64,000 nt of DNA from Bacteroidia bacterium (GTDB taxonomy: Bacteria > Bacteroidota > Bacteroidia > JADZBD01): the NCBI GenBank assembly GCA_020852255.1, contig JADZBD010000010.1:1-64000 (forward strand), read 5' to 3'. This document shows, in pieces, positions 27,598-36,534 of this stretch (position 1 is the stretch's first letter; each line of letters opens with the position of its first letter). The position numbers and the translations under genes were made by a program. The notes under the pieces were generated by a model. It worked only from the letters and a program-made list of their open reading frames with translations. It was not told the DNA's origin and made no database searches.

Positions 27598-28847
27598 GAA
27601 GACAGCGTGATTTTGATACGTTTAATTTTCCTGTTATCGGCCGATTCGATAGTGAATTGCAGCGTTTTGTAAGTCAATACATCACCCTTTTTTGGAATCC
27701 TTCCGGTGTATTCCAATAAAAATCCGGCGAGGGTGTCGGAATCTCCTTTTACGTTCTCAAAAAGATCAGATTCAAGGTTCAGAATCCGGCAAAGGTCGTT
27801 GAGCTGAACCCTTCCTTCAAAAACATAACTGAAGTCGTCCAGCTTCGAGTAGATCACGTCTTCAACATCAAATTCATCATTGATCTCTCCCACAATCTCC
27901 TCGATGATATCTTCCAGTGTTACCAGTCCGGTGGTACCGCCGTATTCATCCACAATGATTGCCATGTGGATCTTTTTCCCCTGAAATTCACGCAGGAGAT
28001 CGTCGATCATTTTCGATTCGGGAATGAAAAAGGGTTCCCTGACAAGCGTTTGCCAGTTGAATTCCGGTTCCCGGTCCAGGTACGCCAGCAGATCTTTGAT
28101 ATAAAGAATACCTACAATTTTATCCACCGAATCTTTATAGACCGGCATACGTGAAAATCCTGAAGACAATATGAATTGCATTAACTTCTGAAAGTCCATG
28201 TTCTGATCTGCACAAACCATGTCCGGACGTGGTTTCATAATCTGCTTCACGTCCATTTTACCGAAGCGTACGATCCCACGAAGTAATTTTTTTTCTGTTT
28301 CGGGTGTCTCCTTGTTTGTGGTAAGTTCCAGCGCCTCCGATAACTCTTCAACGGACAATGTCCGGGGTTTGGCCTTGACCAAGCGTTCAGTGATCCAGGA
28401 CGAATAAAGGAGTATACGGGATAATGGATAAAAGATTTTTTCCATAATCCCAACAACATGCACGAGCCGGTGTGCGACCTGTACAGACTTAAAATTGGAG
28501 TAGACTTTAGGTATTACTTCACTGAGAAGAAGGAGGATAAAGGTTACACCTACTACCTGGATCAAAAATCCAAGCAAGGGACGATCGGAGAAATCGAAGA
28601 GGGAGTTAAATAAGTAGGTGCTGGCAAGGATCGTTGAAATGTTTACCAGATTGATGCCTATGAGCATTGTGGCCAGGAGCATTTTCGGCCGCCCCAGCAG
28701 TTCTCTCACTTTTTCAGCACTAACCGGGTGTTTTTCGTTCAGCTCTTCTGTTTCCTTTGGGCCAAGTGAAAACAGCGCTACCTCCGCGGCCGAAAGGCAT
28801 GCCGAGAAAAAGATCATTACGCAAATAAAAACGGCGAGGAGGATCAA
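27594..28847 (-). CDS. gldE: Gliding motility-associated CNNM/CBS protein GldE
   Basis: This 417-residue protein carries an N-terminal CNNM (DUF21) membrane domain with several helices (about 1-150), a CBS pair (about 195-325; [24 protein letters not shown] is diagnostic) and a C-terminal CorC_HlyC domain. Family members resemble magnesium/cobalt efflux proteins, but GldE works with GldD in gliding. The start is TTG at 28847, overlapping the ssb stop (TTGA). The first ATG, ten codons later, would cut into the first membrane helix. It is translationally coupled on both sides. Confidence 0.92.
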   Translation of the reverse strand: MILLAVFICVMIFFSACLSAAEVALFSLGPKETEELNEKHPVSAEKVRELLGRPKMLLATMLIGINLVNISTILASTYLFNSLFDFSDRPLLGFLIQVVGVTFILLLLSEVIPKVYSNFKSVQVAHRLVHVVGIMEKIFYPLSRILLYSSWITERLVKAKPRTLSVEELSEALELTTNKETPETEKKLLRGIVRFGKMDVKQIMKPRPDMVCADQNMDFQKLMQFILSSGFSRMPVYKDSVDKIVGILYIKDLLAYLDREPEFNWQTLVREPFFIPESKMIDDLLREFQGKKIHMAIIVDEYGGTTGLVTLEDIIEEIVGEINDEFDVEDVIYSKLDDFSYVFEGRVQLNDLCRILNLESDLFENVKGDSDTLAGFLLEYTGRIPKKGDVLTYKTLQFTIESADNRKIKRIKITLSS

Positions 28848-29263
28848 AAGGGCAGATCTTCAGCGTTGTTTCCGGTGGTATTCGGACTCGACTGGTTCGG
28901 ATTCGGCTCTGATTTTGACGTTGGGTCCTCGTCGCGTTTACGGCTGAGAATTGTGAAATTTTCTCCCACAATTTCCGTAATGTATTTTTTGTTTCCCTCC
29001 TCACCCCAGGAACGGGTACGAAGTCGTCCCTCTAAATAGATCTGAGTTCCTTTCCGGAGATATTTTTCGGCTACTTCGGCCAGACTTCTCCATAAAACAA
29101 TATTATGCCATTCGGTTTGTTCAACCCGTTGCCCGGTTTTATCCTTATAGGTTTCGGAAGTGGCCATGGGGAAGTTCGCCACTTTAACCCCTTCGCTCAG
29201 GGTTCTTACCTCCGGATCTTTTCCAAGGTTTCCCAGTAAAATCACTTTGTTAACTCCTGCCAT
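28844..29263 (-). CDS. ssb: Single-stranded DNA-binding protein
   Basis: This 139-residue protein has an OB fold (about 1-105; [34 protein letters not shown]), an Asn/Pro/Ser-rich linker and the acidic partner-binding tip EDLPF. It coats single-stranded DNA and recruits replication and repair proteins through the tip. It is the first gene of ssb-gldE-gldD, so a DNA-metabolism gene drives two gliding genes. Confidence 0.97.
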   Translation of the reverse strand: MAGVNKVILLGNLGKDPEVRTLSEGVKVANFPMATSETYKDKTGQRVEQTEWHNIVLWRSLAEVAEKYLRKGTQIYLEGRLRTRSWGEEGNKKYITEIVGENFTILSRKRDEDPTSKSEPNPNQSSPNTTGNNAEDLPF

Positions 29264-29455
29264 AGCGTGTCTTGAATTTGGTTTAACAAACCTACTGAAA
29301 GATCAGAGATCGTACAACCTGATTTTAGAACCTTTTTAAACTATTTCCTGTTGGAGACGCTTCATTCTCAGGCGATTCAGGAGGAGGGAGGAGAGGAGTA
29401 AATTCAGTTTAGAACCAGTTGGCGTAACAAGGACCTGAATTCCCAACTTTGCCTT

Positions 29456-30745
29456 ATGAACGAGCAGATACTTTACGCGGCCTGGGAGCATCGCTGGTAC
29501 AAGGCTGGGCCTCTTCGTACCACCTGCGGCGAATCATTGGAAATTCTGCGGGCCGGTGTCCGGAACGAGCATTCCGGTCCTGATTTTTCCGATGCCCGGA
29601 TCCGCATCGGGAACACCTTGTGGGCAGGAAATGTAGAAATGCATGTGAAGTCTTCAGACTGGGAGCAACATGGTCACCGGACGGATGCGTCCTATAACAA
29701 CGTGGTGCTGCATGTGGTATTTGAACATGACAAGGATATTTTCACAAAAGCAGGAACTAAGATCCCCGCGCTGGAACTGAAGGAGATGCTGGATCCGGAC
29801 TTGCTTCGGGAATGCCTGGAGTTTACGCACCGATCCGGATGGCTGCAGTGCAGTGGCAGACTTAAGGAGGTAAGTCCTGTAAAATGGACGCTTTGGCTGG
29901 AACGGTTGGCCGTGCTGCGGCTGGAGGAAAAGGTAGAAGTCATCCGGCAGCGGTTGCAGCAAACAAACAACGACTGGGAAGAAACCTTATACCGAACGCT
30001 GGCTTCGGCATATGGTTTCAGGGTAAATTCTCCTCCCATGGAGATGCTGGCCGGCGCAATTCCCTGGAAAATACTTCGGCGGTATGCAGGAAACTCGCTG
30101 GTTTACGAAAGCATATTATATGGTGCGGCCGGAATGCTGAATGGTTTCTTTGCGGATGAATATCCCCGAAAGCTTCAAAACGAGTTTATTTTTTTTCGCA
30201 TGAAGCATGAATTGAATATTCTTCCGGAAGCAACCTGGAAGTTGATGCGACTTCGCCCGAGAAATTTTCCCACTATTCGCATTTCCCAATTCGCACGCAT
30301 GTTGTCTTCGCATCCCCATCTGCTGGAGGAAATACAAACCCTGGACGACCCGGAGTGCGTAACCGGTATTTTTACGGAAGCCGCATCGGATTACTGGAAA
30401 GAACATTATTTGTTCGATCGCGTGGCGGGAAGGATTTCACCGGCCATGGGATGGGAGTCGGCCAGTTTGCTGCTGATCAATGCGGTAGTTCCTTTTTTAT
30501 TTTTGTACGGGAAAGAAAAGGGAGATCAGCGGTTCACGGAACGGGCCATGCGGTTCCTGGAACACACCGGGGCAGAGAACAATTCCGCAATGCGTGCATG
30601 GAAGGAGCATGGAGTTAAACCGCATAATGCACTGCAGTCGCAGGCTTTATTGCATCTGAAGGGAAGATACTGCTCAGAGGCGCGATGCCTTAGCTGTTCG
30701 GTGGGAATAGGACTGTTGTCCTCCCGTAAGCCGCTTTCTGCATAA
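29456..30745 (+). CDS. DUF2851 family protein
   Basis: This 429-residue protein is of a family widespread in Bacteroidota and of unknown function. Recognisable conserved stretches are NEHSGPDFSDARI, WAGNVEMHVKSSDW (near residue 60) and a cysteine-containing C-terminus (RYCSEARCLSCSVGIGLL). The early region resembles nuclease-like folds only loosely, and I assign no activity. It lacks a signal peptide and is probably cytoplasmic. A CAACTTTG box 4 bases before the ATG is a possible promoter with a near-leaderless transcript. Confidence 0.85.
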   Translation: MNEQILYAAWEHRWYKAGPLRTTCGESLEILRAGVRNEHSGPDFSDARIRIGNTLWAGNVEMHVKSSDWEQHGHRTDASYNNVVLHVVFEHDKDIFTKAGTKIPALELKEMLDPDLLRECLEFTHRSGWLQCSGRLKEVSPVKWTLWLERLAVLRLEEKVEVIRQRLQQTNNDWEETLYRTLASAYGFRVNSPPMEMLAGAIPWKILRRYAGNSLVYESILYGAAGMLNGFFADEYPRKLQNEFIFFRMKHELNILPEATWKLMRLRPRNFPTIRISQFARMLSSHPHLLEEIQTLDDPECVTGIFTEAASDYWKEHYLFDRVAGRISPAMGWESASLLLINAVVPFLFLYGKEKGDQRFTERAMRFLEHTGAENNSAMRAWKEHGVKPHNALQSQALLHLKGRYCSEARCLSCSVGIGLLSSRKPLSA

Positions 30746-30789
30746 TGTCTTTCCGGGGGCAGGGAAATATCGGGGGCAGTGGAGTATCT

Positions 30790-31056
30790 TTACTCCTTCA
30801 GCAGCTTTCCGGTTTGTTTACCGGTTTCGGGAAGTTGCTGACCAATGGGACGCTCCGGTTCAGTTATACCGCTGGACGGATCGTATTTGTATATGGTTCC
30901 ACCTGTACCTACAGCATACTCGATGGTGAGACTTGGAAAACCAAGGGAATTAAAAGTGGAGGAACTTGAATAGCTTAAGGTCCAGGTTTAACCTCCATTG
31001 CTGGTATTTAATTGCGTCAGACCTGCCAGCACGATACACAATGAGAAAGAATTGCT
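30790..31056 (-). pseudogene. Decayed C-terminal remnant of a YCF48-like propeller protein
   Basis: No intact gene fits 30746-31234. Read on the minus strand, one frame shows TSNGG, a stop (30988-30990), then TWTLSYSSSSTFNSLGFP and IEYAVGTGGTIYKYD, ending at a stop at 30790-30792. YCF48/photosystem-stability-like T9SS proteins have blades of the form GYAVG.GGTI..T.NGG.TW, so the stop interrupts a canonical NGG.TW turn. One frame over, just upstream (31004-31030), lies GRSDAIKY, which would join to TSNGG after a small indel. I infer a relic with at least one nonsense mutation and one frameshift. Its distal boundary is uncertain. Confidence 0.5.
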
Positions 31057-31234
31057 TATACAAGAATATTGCAAAACAAGGAGACCTGCAAATGATCCGG
31101 CGCCTAAAATGCGCCATTTCCACTTCCGTACCGGATTTATGTTCAGTTTTGGTCTGTTGTTGCCCTGGTACAGTTCTCCTGAAACCCCAGGTAAGGAGGT
31201 AAGATCAGATCAAAAGATTTTCAAGCCCGTCAGC

Positions 31235-32911
31235 TCAGTGAACAGCAACCTTGAAACTACCCAGCTTTTCGCTGGTGGCAGAAAAGATCAGGCCATGATA
31301 AAGGCCGGGAGATAATACACTGCTTCTTACCCTAAGGGTTACCTCCCCGTTTCTGTTTTCCATTGGTGCTGAAAAAGCCAGCCGGCCGCTGAGGTCGTAC
31401 AGCTTCAGTGTGCACGCGGTATGTAGTGAGTGATGAAAGGAGAGAGTAACATTGAAATGATCTGCCGCAGGATTCGGATAAACAATGGTGCTGAAAACAA
31501 TGCCATCCGATTCCCAAACCGAAGTATTCTGCGGGCTGTATTTGATCACATGATAATCTTCGTTTACTACCGAAGTGGAAGGATCCACATCTCCGGATCC
31601 TGCGATATATACACTGCCATCGTCCAGCACCTCCACCGCTTTTGATTCGTCCATTCCGTTCCCTAATGCATCATGAGTAACCAGCCACATCTGAGTACCT
31701 GCGGAGTTGTATTTGATCGTGATCATATCGCGGTTGGTGCTGTTAATAGACTTGTACCCTGTAATATATACGTTGAGTGTATCATCGAGCGCAATATCCG
31801 CCCCCCTGTCGTCTACATTACCGCTTCCCGCATACCGCATAACCCATTGCTGAACACCTGCGGAGTTGTACTTAATGGTGGCAATGTCGTTGAGCGCGGT
31901 TTGATTTCCGTTACCCTGACTTTGACCTGTGATATAGACGTTACCGAGAGAGTCAGCGATGAGTCCGTTCACTTCCTCGTATTTGACATTTGTATTCACG
32001 TCGGTGTATCCGTATCCGGTAGCCCACATTTGCACACCGGTTGAGGCGTTGAGACGCAAGGTGATATAGTCGAACCAGTAACCGGAAACAAAGGAGCGTC
32101 CTGCTACAAATATATTTCCGTTTTTATCCTGTGTTATAAGCTTGCCGAAGTCGTTATCGTTGGCGGTGCCGTTATACGTGTTTGTCCAGAGGGTGCTTCC
32201 ATTAGAGGAGCTGAGTTTCTTGGTGACGATATCCGACAGCGTTCCATTGATATCATTGGCGGAACCGGTAACAACAGGATTTCCGGCCGCATCCACTACA
32301 AGATCCGTTGCATCATCGTTTCCGTTATTGCTTCCGTTATAGGTAATCACCCATTGCTGAGTACCGGAACTATTATATTTAATAACGAGCCAGTCCATGT
32401 AAGGTCCGGCAACAGTAGTATAGCCACAGACATAAACATTTCCCGATGCATCGGTTTCAACATTTTTTCCTTCATCCTGAAGGTTGGAAGAACCATTGTA
32501 GGTTTGAGCCCAAAGCTGGTTTCCGGCGTTGTCATATTTTATGACCACCAGGTTTTCAAAGTTGGAGGATCCTTTTTCTTTTCCTGTAACGTACAGATTT
32601 CCTGAGGCATCCAGCCAAAGATCAGCAGCTCCGTCGTTATCGTTACCGCTGCCATTGAATGTGCGTGCCCATACCTGGGTGCCGTTGATATCGTATTTCA
32701 CGGTAACAATATCCAGATTGCCCTGGCTTCCCAGGCTGGTGCCGGTAACATACGCGTTGCCTGCCGCATCAATGGTCATATCGGCAACCTGGTCTGTATT
32801 GTCGGCCTGCCCGTTGTAGGTTACAACCCAGTCAACAGGTATTGTCTGTGAGAAGAGAGTGCTTTGAGAAAAAAGAAAGAGAAAGAATAAAGAGCGTGTA
32901 ATGAGCTTCAT
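31235..32911 (-). CDS. SBBP-repeat beta-propeller secreted protein with T9SS type A sorting domain
   Basis: This is a 558-residue protein. The signal peptide ends at TLFSQ. About eight repeats of roughly 55 residues follow, each with D..GN.YVTG, then IV.IKY...G.Q.W...YNG, the SBBP/propeller pattern. The C-terminal type A sorting domain is clear (VYPNPAADHFNV, LKLYDLSGRLAFS, LSPGLYHGLIFS). It is probably displayed on the surface; propeller cargo of this kind has no proven function. The decayed YCF48-like relic lies directly downstream on the same strand, so this may once have been a cluster of propeller cargo genes. Confidence 0.88.
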   Translation of the reverse strand: MKLITRSLFFLFLFSQSTLFSQTIPVDWVVTYNGQADNTDQVADMTIDAAGNAYVTGTSLGSQGNLDIVTVKYDINGTQVWARTFNGSGNDNDGAADLWLDASGNLYVTGKEKGSSNFENLVVIKYDNAGNQLWAQTYNGSSNLQDEGKNVETDASGNVYVCGYTTVAGPYMDWLVIKYNSSGTQQWVITYNGSNNGNDDATDLVVDAAGNPVVTGSANDINGTLSDIVTKKLSSSNGSTLWTNTYNGTANDNDFGKLITQDKNGNIFVAGRSFVSGYWFDYITLRLNASTGVQMWATGYGYTDVNTNVKYEEVNGLIADSLGNVYITGQSQGNGNQTALNDIATIKYNSAGVQQWVMRYAGSGNVDDRGADIALDDTLNVYITGYKSINSTNRDMITIKYNSAGTQMWLVTHDALGNGMDESKAVEVLDDGSVYIAGSGDVDPSTSVVNEDYHVIKYSPQNTSVWESDGIVFSTIVYPNPAADHFNVTLSFHHSLHTACTLKLYDLSGRLAFSAPMENRNGEVTLRVRSSVLSPGLYHGLIFSATSEKLGSFKVAVH

Positions 32912-32914
32912 GGT

Positions 32915-33148
32915 TCAGGGATTAGGTTTAGTTATATCTGACTCTTCTTTCATTTTATTGGCTTCCTGTTCAATTTCCCGTTTGATTCCGTTGGCGGCAT
33001 CTTTGAATTCCCGCATCCCTTTTCCGAGTCCGCGGGCGAGGTCAGGAATCTTTTTCGATCCGAAGAAAATAAGAAAGACAAATGCAATGAGTAGCAATTC
33101 GCCGGTTCCGATTCCTTCCAGTATAAGAAACGTGTGAGCGAACTGCAT
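32915..33148 (-). CDS. tatA: Twin-arginine translocase subunit TatA/TatE family
   Basis: The start is ATG 33148, giving 77 residues; a longer upstream reading would begin inside the secDF terminator region. A single N-terminal helix (GTGELLLIAFVFLIFFG) precedes the hallmark hinge FFGSKKIPDLARGLG and an amphipathic, charged tail (MREFKDAANGIKREIEQEANK). TatA forms the pore-like assembly that moves folded proteins across the inner membrane. tatC is not in this window. It lies just downstream of secDF but has its own promoter. Confidence 0.9.
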   Translation of the reverse strand: MQFAHTFLILEGIGTGELLLIAFVFLIFFGSKKIPDLARGLGKGMREFKDAANGIKREIEQEANKMKEESDITKPNP

Positions 33149-33152
33149 AGGG

Positions 33153-33160
33153 CAAAGATA
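33153..33160 (-). promoter_or_regulatory. -7 box TATCTTTG for tatA
   Basis: It is an exact TAnnTTTG match, 4 bases upstream of the tatA ATG on the minus strand. It directly follows the T run of the secDF terminator. Transcripts from it would be nearly leaderless. Confidence 0.5.
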
Positions 33161-33190
33161 AAAAAAACCCGCACCTTTCGGGAGCGGGGT
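33160..33190 (-). terminator. Rho-independent terminator of secDF
   Basis: On the minus strand a GC-rich hairpin (CCCGC/GCGGG extended by CC/GG around one A-A mismatch) is followed by eight T residues, about 20 bases past the secDF stop. Confidence 0.75.
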
Positions 33191-33209
33191 GTAAAGTGGC
33201 AGAGCTCCT

Positions 33210-36200
33210 TTATTCTTTTTTCTTGCGGTCAAAGTCAATCACCACGGGGGTGGCAATGCAGAGGGAGGAGTAGGTTCCGATCACAATTCCGATCAGAAGA
33301 GCGAAGGAGAATCCGCGGATAACTTCGCCCCCGAAGACGAATATGGCTACAAGAACAATGAATGTGGTTAATGAGGTAATGAGTGTACGGCTGAGTGTGG
33401 CATTGAGTGCGTAATTGATGAGTTTCTTTCTTTCCTCACCGGCTTCGTCTTTTTTGCCTCCGGACAGGAATTCCCGGATACGGTCAAAAACCACTACCGT
33501 ATCGGTCATCGAGTAACCCATTACAGTAAGAATGGCCGCAACAAAGTGCTGGTCGATTTCAAGTGCAAACGGAAGCAGGCCGTCGAAGATGAGGTAACAG
33601 GCAAGTACCACTGCAACGTCGTGGAAAAGCGCGACCGTTGCACCGAGTCCGTACTGCCATTTTTTGAACCGAAGCAAGATATACAGGAACATGACCGCGC
33701 AGGAGAAAATGATGGTGAGTACAGATGCATTTCGGATATCGCGCGAAATGGTTTCTCCGACTTTTGTCTGGGATTCAAGATGGTCTTCCAGGATAAAGCC
33801 GGGCACTACTTTGCCAATACCCTCTTCCAGTTTTTTCTCTACGTTCACAGATGCTTCCTTGGACGGGTCACTGATGAGGTAGGACGTGGTGATGCGCAGC
33901 TGATTGTCTTCGCCGTACGTTTTGATTTCCGGCTTCTCTCCATCGAAGGACGCAGTGAGGGGGCTGATCAGGTTTTCTGTTGGAACCGGCTGTTCAAAGC
34001 GGATCACATAGGAGCGGCCTCCTTCGAAATCAACACCCAGATTGAATCCGCCTTTCTTCGCATACATGAATACTCCGGTGGCAATAATCAGGGCACTGAG
34101 GATGTAAAAGTACTTTCTGTTTCCTACAAAGTTGATATTGACACCCTTCAGAACGCCTTTCGAAAGGTTGTTCCAGAATGTGATATCCATTTTCCGGCGA
34201 TCCATGGCTTCGAAAATAAGCCGCGTAATAAACAGTGCACAGAAAAGAGAAGAGAGAATACCAATGATGAGCGTAATGGCAAATCCCTGAACGGGTCCTG
34301 TTCCGTAGGCCGCCAGAATTATTCCGAGAATGATGGTGGTGATGTTTGAGTCCAGAATGGAACTGAGTGCACCTTTGAAACCATCTTTGATGGCGAGGCT
34401 CTGACCTTTGCCCTGACTTAATTCTTCCCTGATTCTCTCAAAGATGAGCACATTCGCATCTACGGAAAGACCAATTACCAGCACGATACCCGCAATACCG
34501 GGCAGGGTGAGCACGGCACCATAGGAGGCAAGTACACCCACGATGAAGAACATGTTGGCAAACAGAGCAATGTCGGCTACCATTCCGGCTTTGTTATAGT
34601 AGATCACCATGAAGAACAGGATGAGAAGAAGCGCGATCACGAACGAAAGAAAACCTTTTCGCATGGCTTCGGCACCCAGGGTGGGTCCAACAATACTTTC
34701 TTCAACGATATTGGCTGCGGCAGGAAGTTTACCTGCAGACAAAATGTTTGCAAGATCTTCCGCCTCACGGATCGTGAAGTTTCCGGTAATGGAGGAGCTT
34801 CCCCCGCTGATCTGATTCTGTACCGTAGGGGCCGAATACACAATATTGTCAAGAACAATAGCAATCTCAGATCCAATGTTGCTCTTTGTAATCACAGACC
34901 ACTGGCTTGCGGCCTCGGTAGTCATATTCATTGTTACGCTGGCATATCCGCCGCCGCCCTGGTCAAAATCAACCTTGGCTTTTGTGATAATATCGCCGGA
35001 GAGCGCGGCATTTCCGTTGCGGTCGGTAATTTTTATTGCATACAGCGGCAGGATACCGGTTCCTTTTTTATTCTCTTTTCCCCAGAGGAATTTGATATTA
35101 GAAGGAAAAAGACGCGACACCCTCTCCATGCGGAAATAGGACATGATCTTTGAGGTGTCGTTCGGACTGGCATACCCGATGATCGGACCTTCTGCCGGTT
35201 CGTTCTTATCATCCAGACTGTACAGCATAATGGAGAAGAGCGGATTCTCCTTGCGCATCAATTCCAGTGAATCGGCACGACTCATTGTGCCGGAGTCTTT
35301 GTTTGTGGTGTCTGTAGAAAGAAGAGAGGCCAGTGCGTTCGTGTCCGGTTGCTTCAGGCTGTCTGGATTTTTAGAATCTTCTTTTTTTGCAGTTACCGAT
35401 TTGGTTGTGTCCGGCGCAGTTACCTTGCCGGTGTCCGCAGCGGTACTGTCCTTTGTACTCAGTTCCGGATGCAGAATGTTCTTCAGCTCAACGTTGGCGT
35501 CCACCAGCTTGAAGAAAATACCATCTTTTTTATTGATGTCTCCGCGATTGCTGAATGTTTCCCAGAATTCGAGATTTGCGCTTCCCTGCAGGAGTTTTCT
35601 GACGCGTTCCTTCTCCGTAACACCGGGCAACTCAATCAGGATTCGTCCCGAGGCTTCCAGCTTCTGGATATTCGGCTGCGTTACACCAAAGCGGTCAATC
35701 CTTGCACGCAGCGTGGTCTCGGCTGTTTTAATGGAATTGGTAACGGTTTCCCGGATAAGTGCCAGTACGTCTTCATCCTTTGTATTTGCATCTACTTTTC
35801 CCTTGAGTTCGATGGTACGGAAGTAAAATGAAATGTTGTTCTTGGTGTCCAGTTTTTTAAGCTCTTCCCCGAATAAGGTGGCAAAATCGCGGGCGTCCGT
35901 TTTTTCTGCCTTCCGGGCGTTTTCCAGGGCTTTCAGAAGCACAGGATCATCCTGCCGTGAACTCATTCCTTTGATCAGATCGGGAACAGAGATCTCGAGT
36001 GTTACGTTCATTCCGCCCTTGAGGTCAAGACCAAAATTGATCTCCTTCTCCTTGCAGTCGAGATACGTGAAACCCAGGTATACCTCCTGGTTCTTCAGCG
36101 AATCGAGGTAACGGCCGGTTCGTGCTTTTTGTACCGAGTCGAGATAACGATCGGCTTTTTTCTGATCTCCGCCGGCGTATGTACCTGCGGCAGTTTTAAT

Positions 36201-36341
36201 GTCAGAGCGGTTGGAATAGCTCACCCCGGCGGTTTTAGCGTCATCTTCAATTCCCACCACAATCCAGGTGAACGATAAATAGAACAAGCAGACAAGAAAC
36301 AACAGTGCTGTAAAAAGTCTGATCAAACCCTTGTTTTGCAT
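33210..36341 (-). CDS. secDF: Protein translocase SecDF fusion
   Basis: This 1,043-residue fusion carries SecD then SecF. SecD features: an N-terminal helix, GLDLKGGMNVTLEI (about 105), IELPGVTEKERVRKLL, and the membrane block with LVIGLSVDANVLIFERIREEL (about 630). SecF (from about 715) has LGVDFEGGRSYVIRFE and MGYSMTDTVVVFDRIREFL. SecDF uses the proton gradient to pull proteins out of the SecYEG channel on the periplasmic side. A Thr/Asp/Ser/Lys-rich low-complexity insertion (about 298-355) interrupts the SecD periplasmic domain. It is transcribed alone from a promoter near 36404. Confidence 0.96.
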   Translation of the reverse strand: MQNKGLIRLFTALLFLVCLFYLSFTWIVVGIEDDAKTAGVSYSNRSDIKTAAGTYAGGDQKKADRYLDSVQKARTGRYLDSLKNQEVYLGFTYLDCKEKEINFGLDLKGGMNVTLEISVPDLIKGMSSRQDDPVLLKALENARKAEKTDARDFATLFGEELKKLDTKNNISFYFRTIELKGKVDANTKDEDVLALIRETVTNSIKTAETTLRARIDRFGVTQPNIQKLEASGRILIELPGVTEKERVRKLLQGSANLEFWETFSNRGDINKKDGIFFKLVDANVELKNILHPELSTKDSTAADTGKVTAPDTTKSVTAKKEDSKNPDSLKQPDTNALASLLSTDTTNKDSGTMSRADSLELMRKENPLFSIMLYSLDDKNEPAEGPIIGYASPNDTSKIMSYFRMERVSRLFPSNIKFLWGKENKKGTGILPLYAIKITDRNGNAALSGDIITKAKVDFDQGGGGYASVTMNMTTEAASQWSVITKSNIGSEIAIVLDNIVYSAPTVQNQISGGSSSITGNFTIREAEDLANILSAGKLPAAANIVEESIVGPTLGAEAMRKGFLSFVIALLLILFFMVIYYNKAGMVADIALFANMFFIVGVLASYGAVLTLPGIAGIVLVIGLSVDANVLIFERIREELSQGKGQSLAIKDGFKGALSSILDSNITTIILGIILAAYGTGPVQGFAITLIIGILSSLFCALFITRLIFEAMDRRKMDITFWNNLSKGVLKGVNINFVGNRKYFYILSALIIATGVFMYAKKGGFNLGVDFEGGRSYVIRFEQPVPTENLISPLTASFDGEKPEIKTYGEDNQLRITTSYLISDPSKEASVNVEKKLEEGIGKVVPGFILEDHLESQTKVGETISRDIRNASVLTIIFSCAVMFLYILLRFKKWQYGLGATVALFHDVAVVLACYLIFDGLLPFALEIDQHFVAAILTVMGYSMTDTVVVFDRIREFLSGGKKDEAGEERKKLINYALNATLSRTLITSLTTFIVLVAIFVFGGEVIRGFSFALLIGIVIGTYSSLCIATPVVIDFDRKKKE

Positions 36342-36403
36342 ATTAATTCTTACTTAGATAGTTATTAATCAGAGAGTTAAATTAGTCTCCCAAAAAAGGA
36401 CTG

Positions 36404-36411
36404 CAAATATA
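36404..36411 (-). promoter_or_regulatory. -7 box TATATTTG for secDF
   Basis: It is an exact TAnnTTTG match on the minus strand, about 62 bases upstream of the secDF ATG, in the divergent intergenic region. Confidence 0.5.
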
Positions 36412-36465
36412 GTACTTTCTTCCGTTCACCGCTTTCGGAATGTCCTAATCCTCAGGCTAAAATCG

Positions 36466-36496
36466 TTGCGAATGCCCCGTATTCCTGCTATCTTTG
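36466..36496 (+). promoter_or_regulatory. Promoter of the FG-GAP cargo operon
   Basis: TTG at 36466-36468, a 20-base spacer and an exact TATCTTTG at 36489-36496. Transcription from here excludes starts upstream of 36497 and supports ATG 36535 as the gene start. Confidence 0.6.
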
Positions 36497-36534
36497 TTGA
36501 TCCCCGCGCATTACACTTTTTAAGTTTCCTCGTT

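Noticed and set aside
30745-30969. A 74-codon plus-strand frame starting at the DUF2851 stop (TAATG)
   Set aside because: The minus-strand frame over the same bases reads as a propeller blade, so this is better explained as antisense to the relic.
30998-31315. A 105-codon plus-strand frame
   Set aside because: It runs through the decayed region and into the antisense of the SBBP cargo; no signal or motif.
33546-34349. A 267-codon plus-strand reading frame
   Set aside because: It is antisense to the conserved SecF part of secDF and shows no family features.
35143-35826. A 227-codon Ser-rich plus-strand frame
   Set aside because: It is antisense to secD; the Ser/Ala/Val composition mirrors the sense strand.
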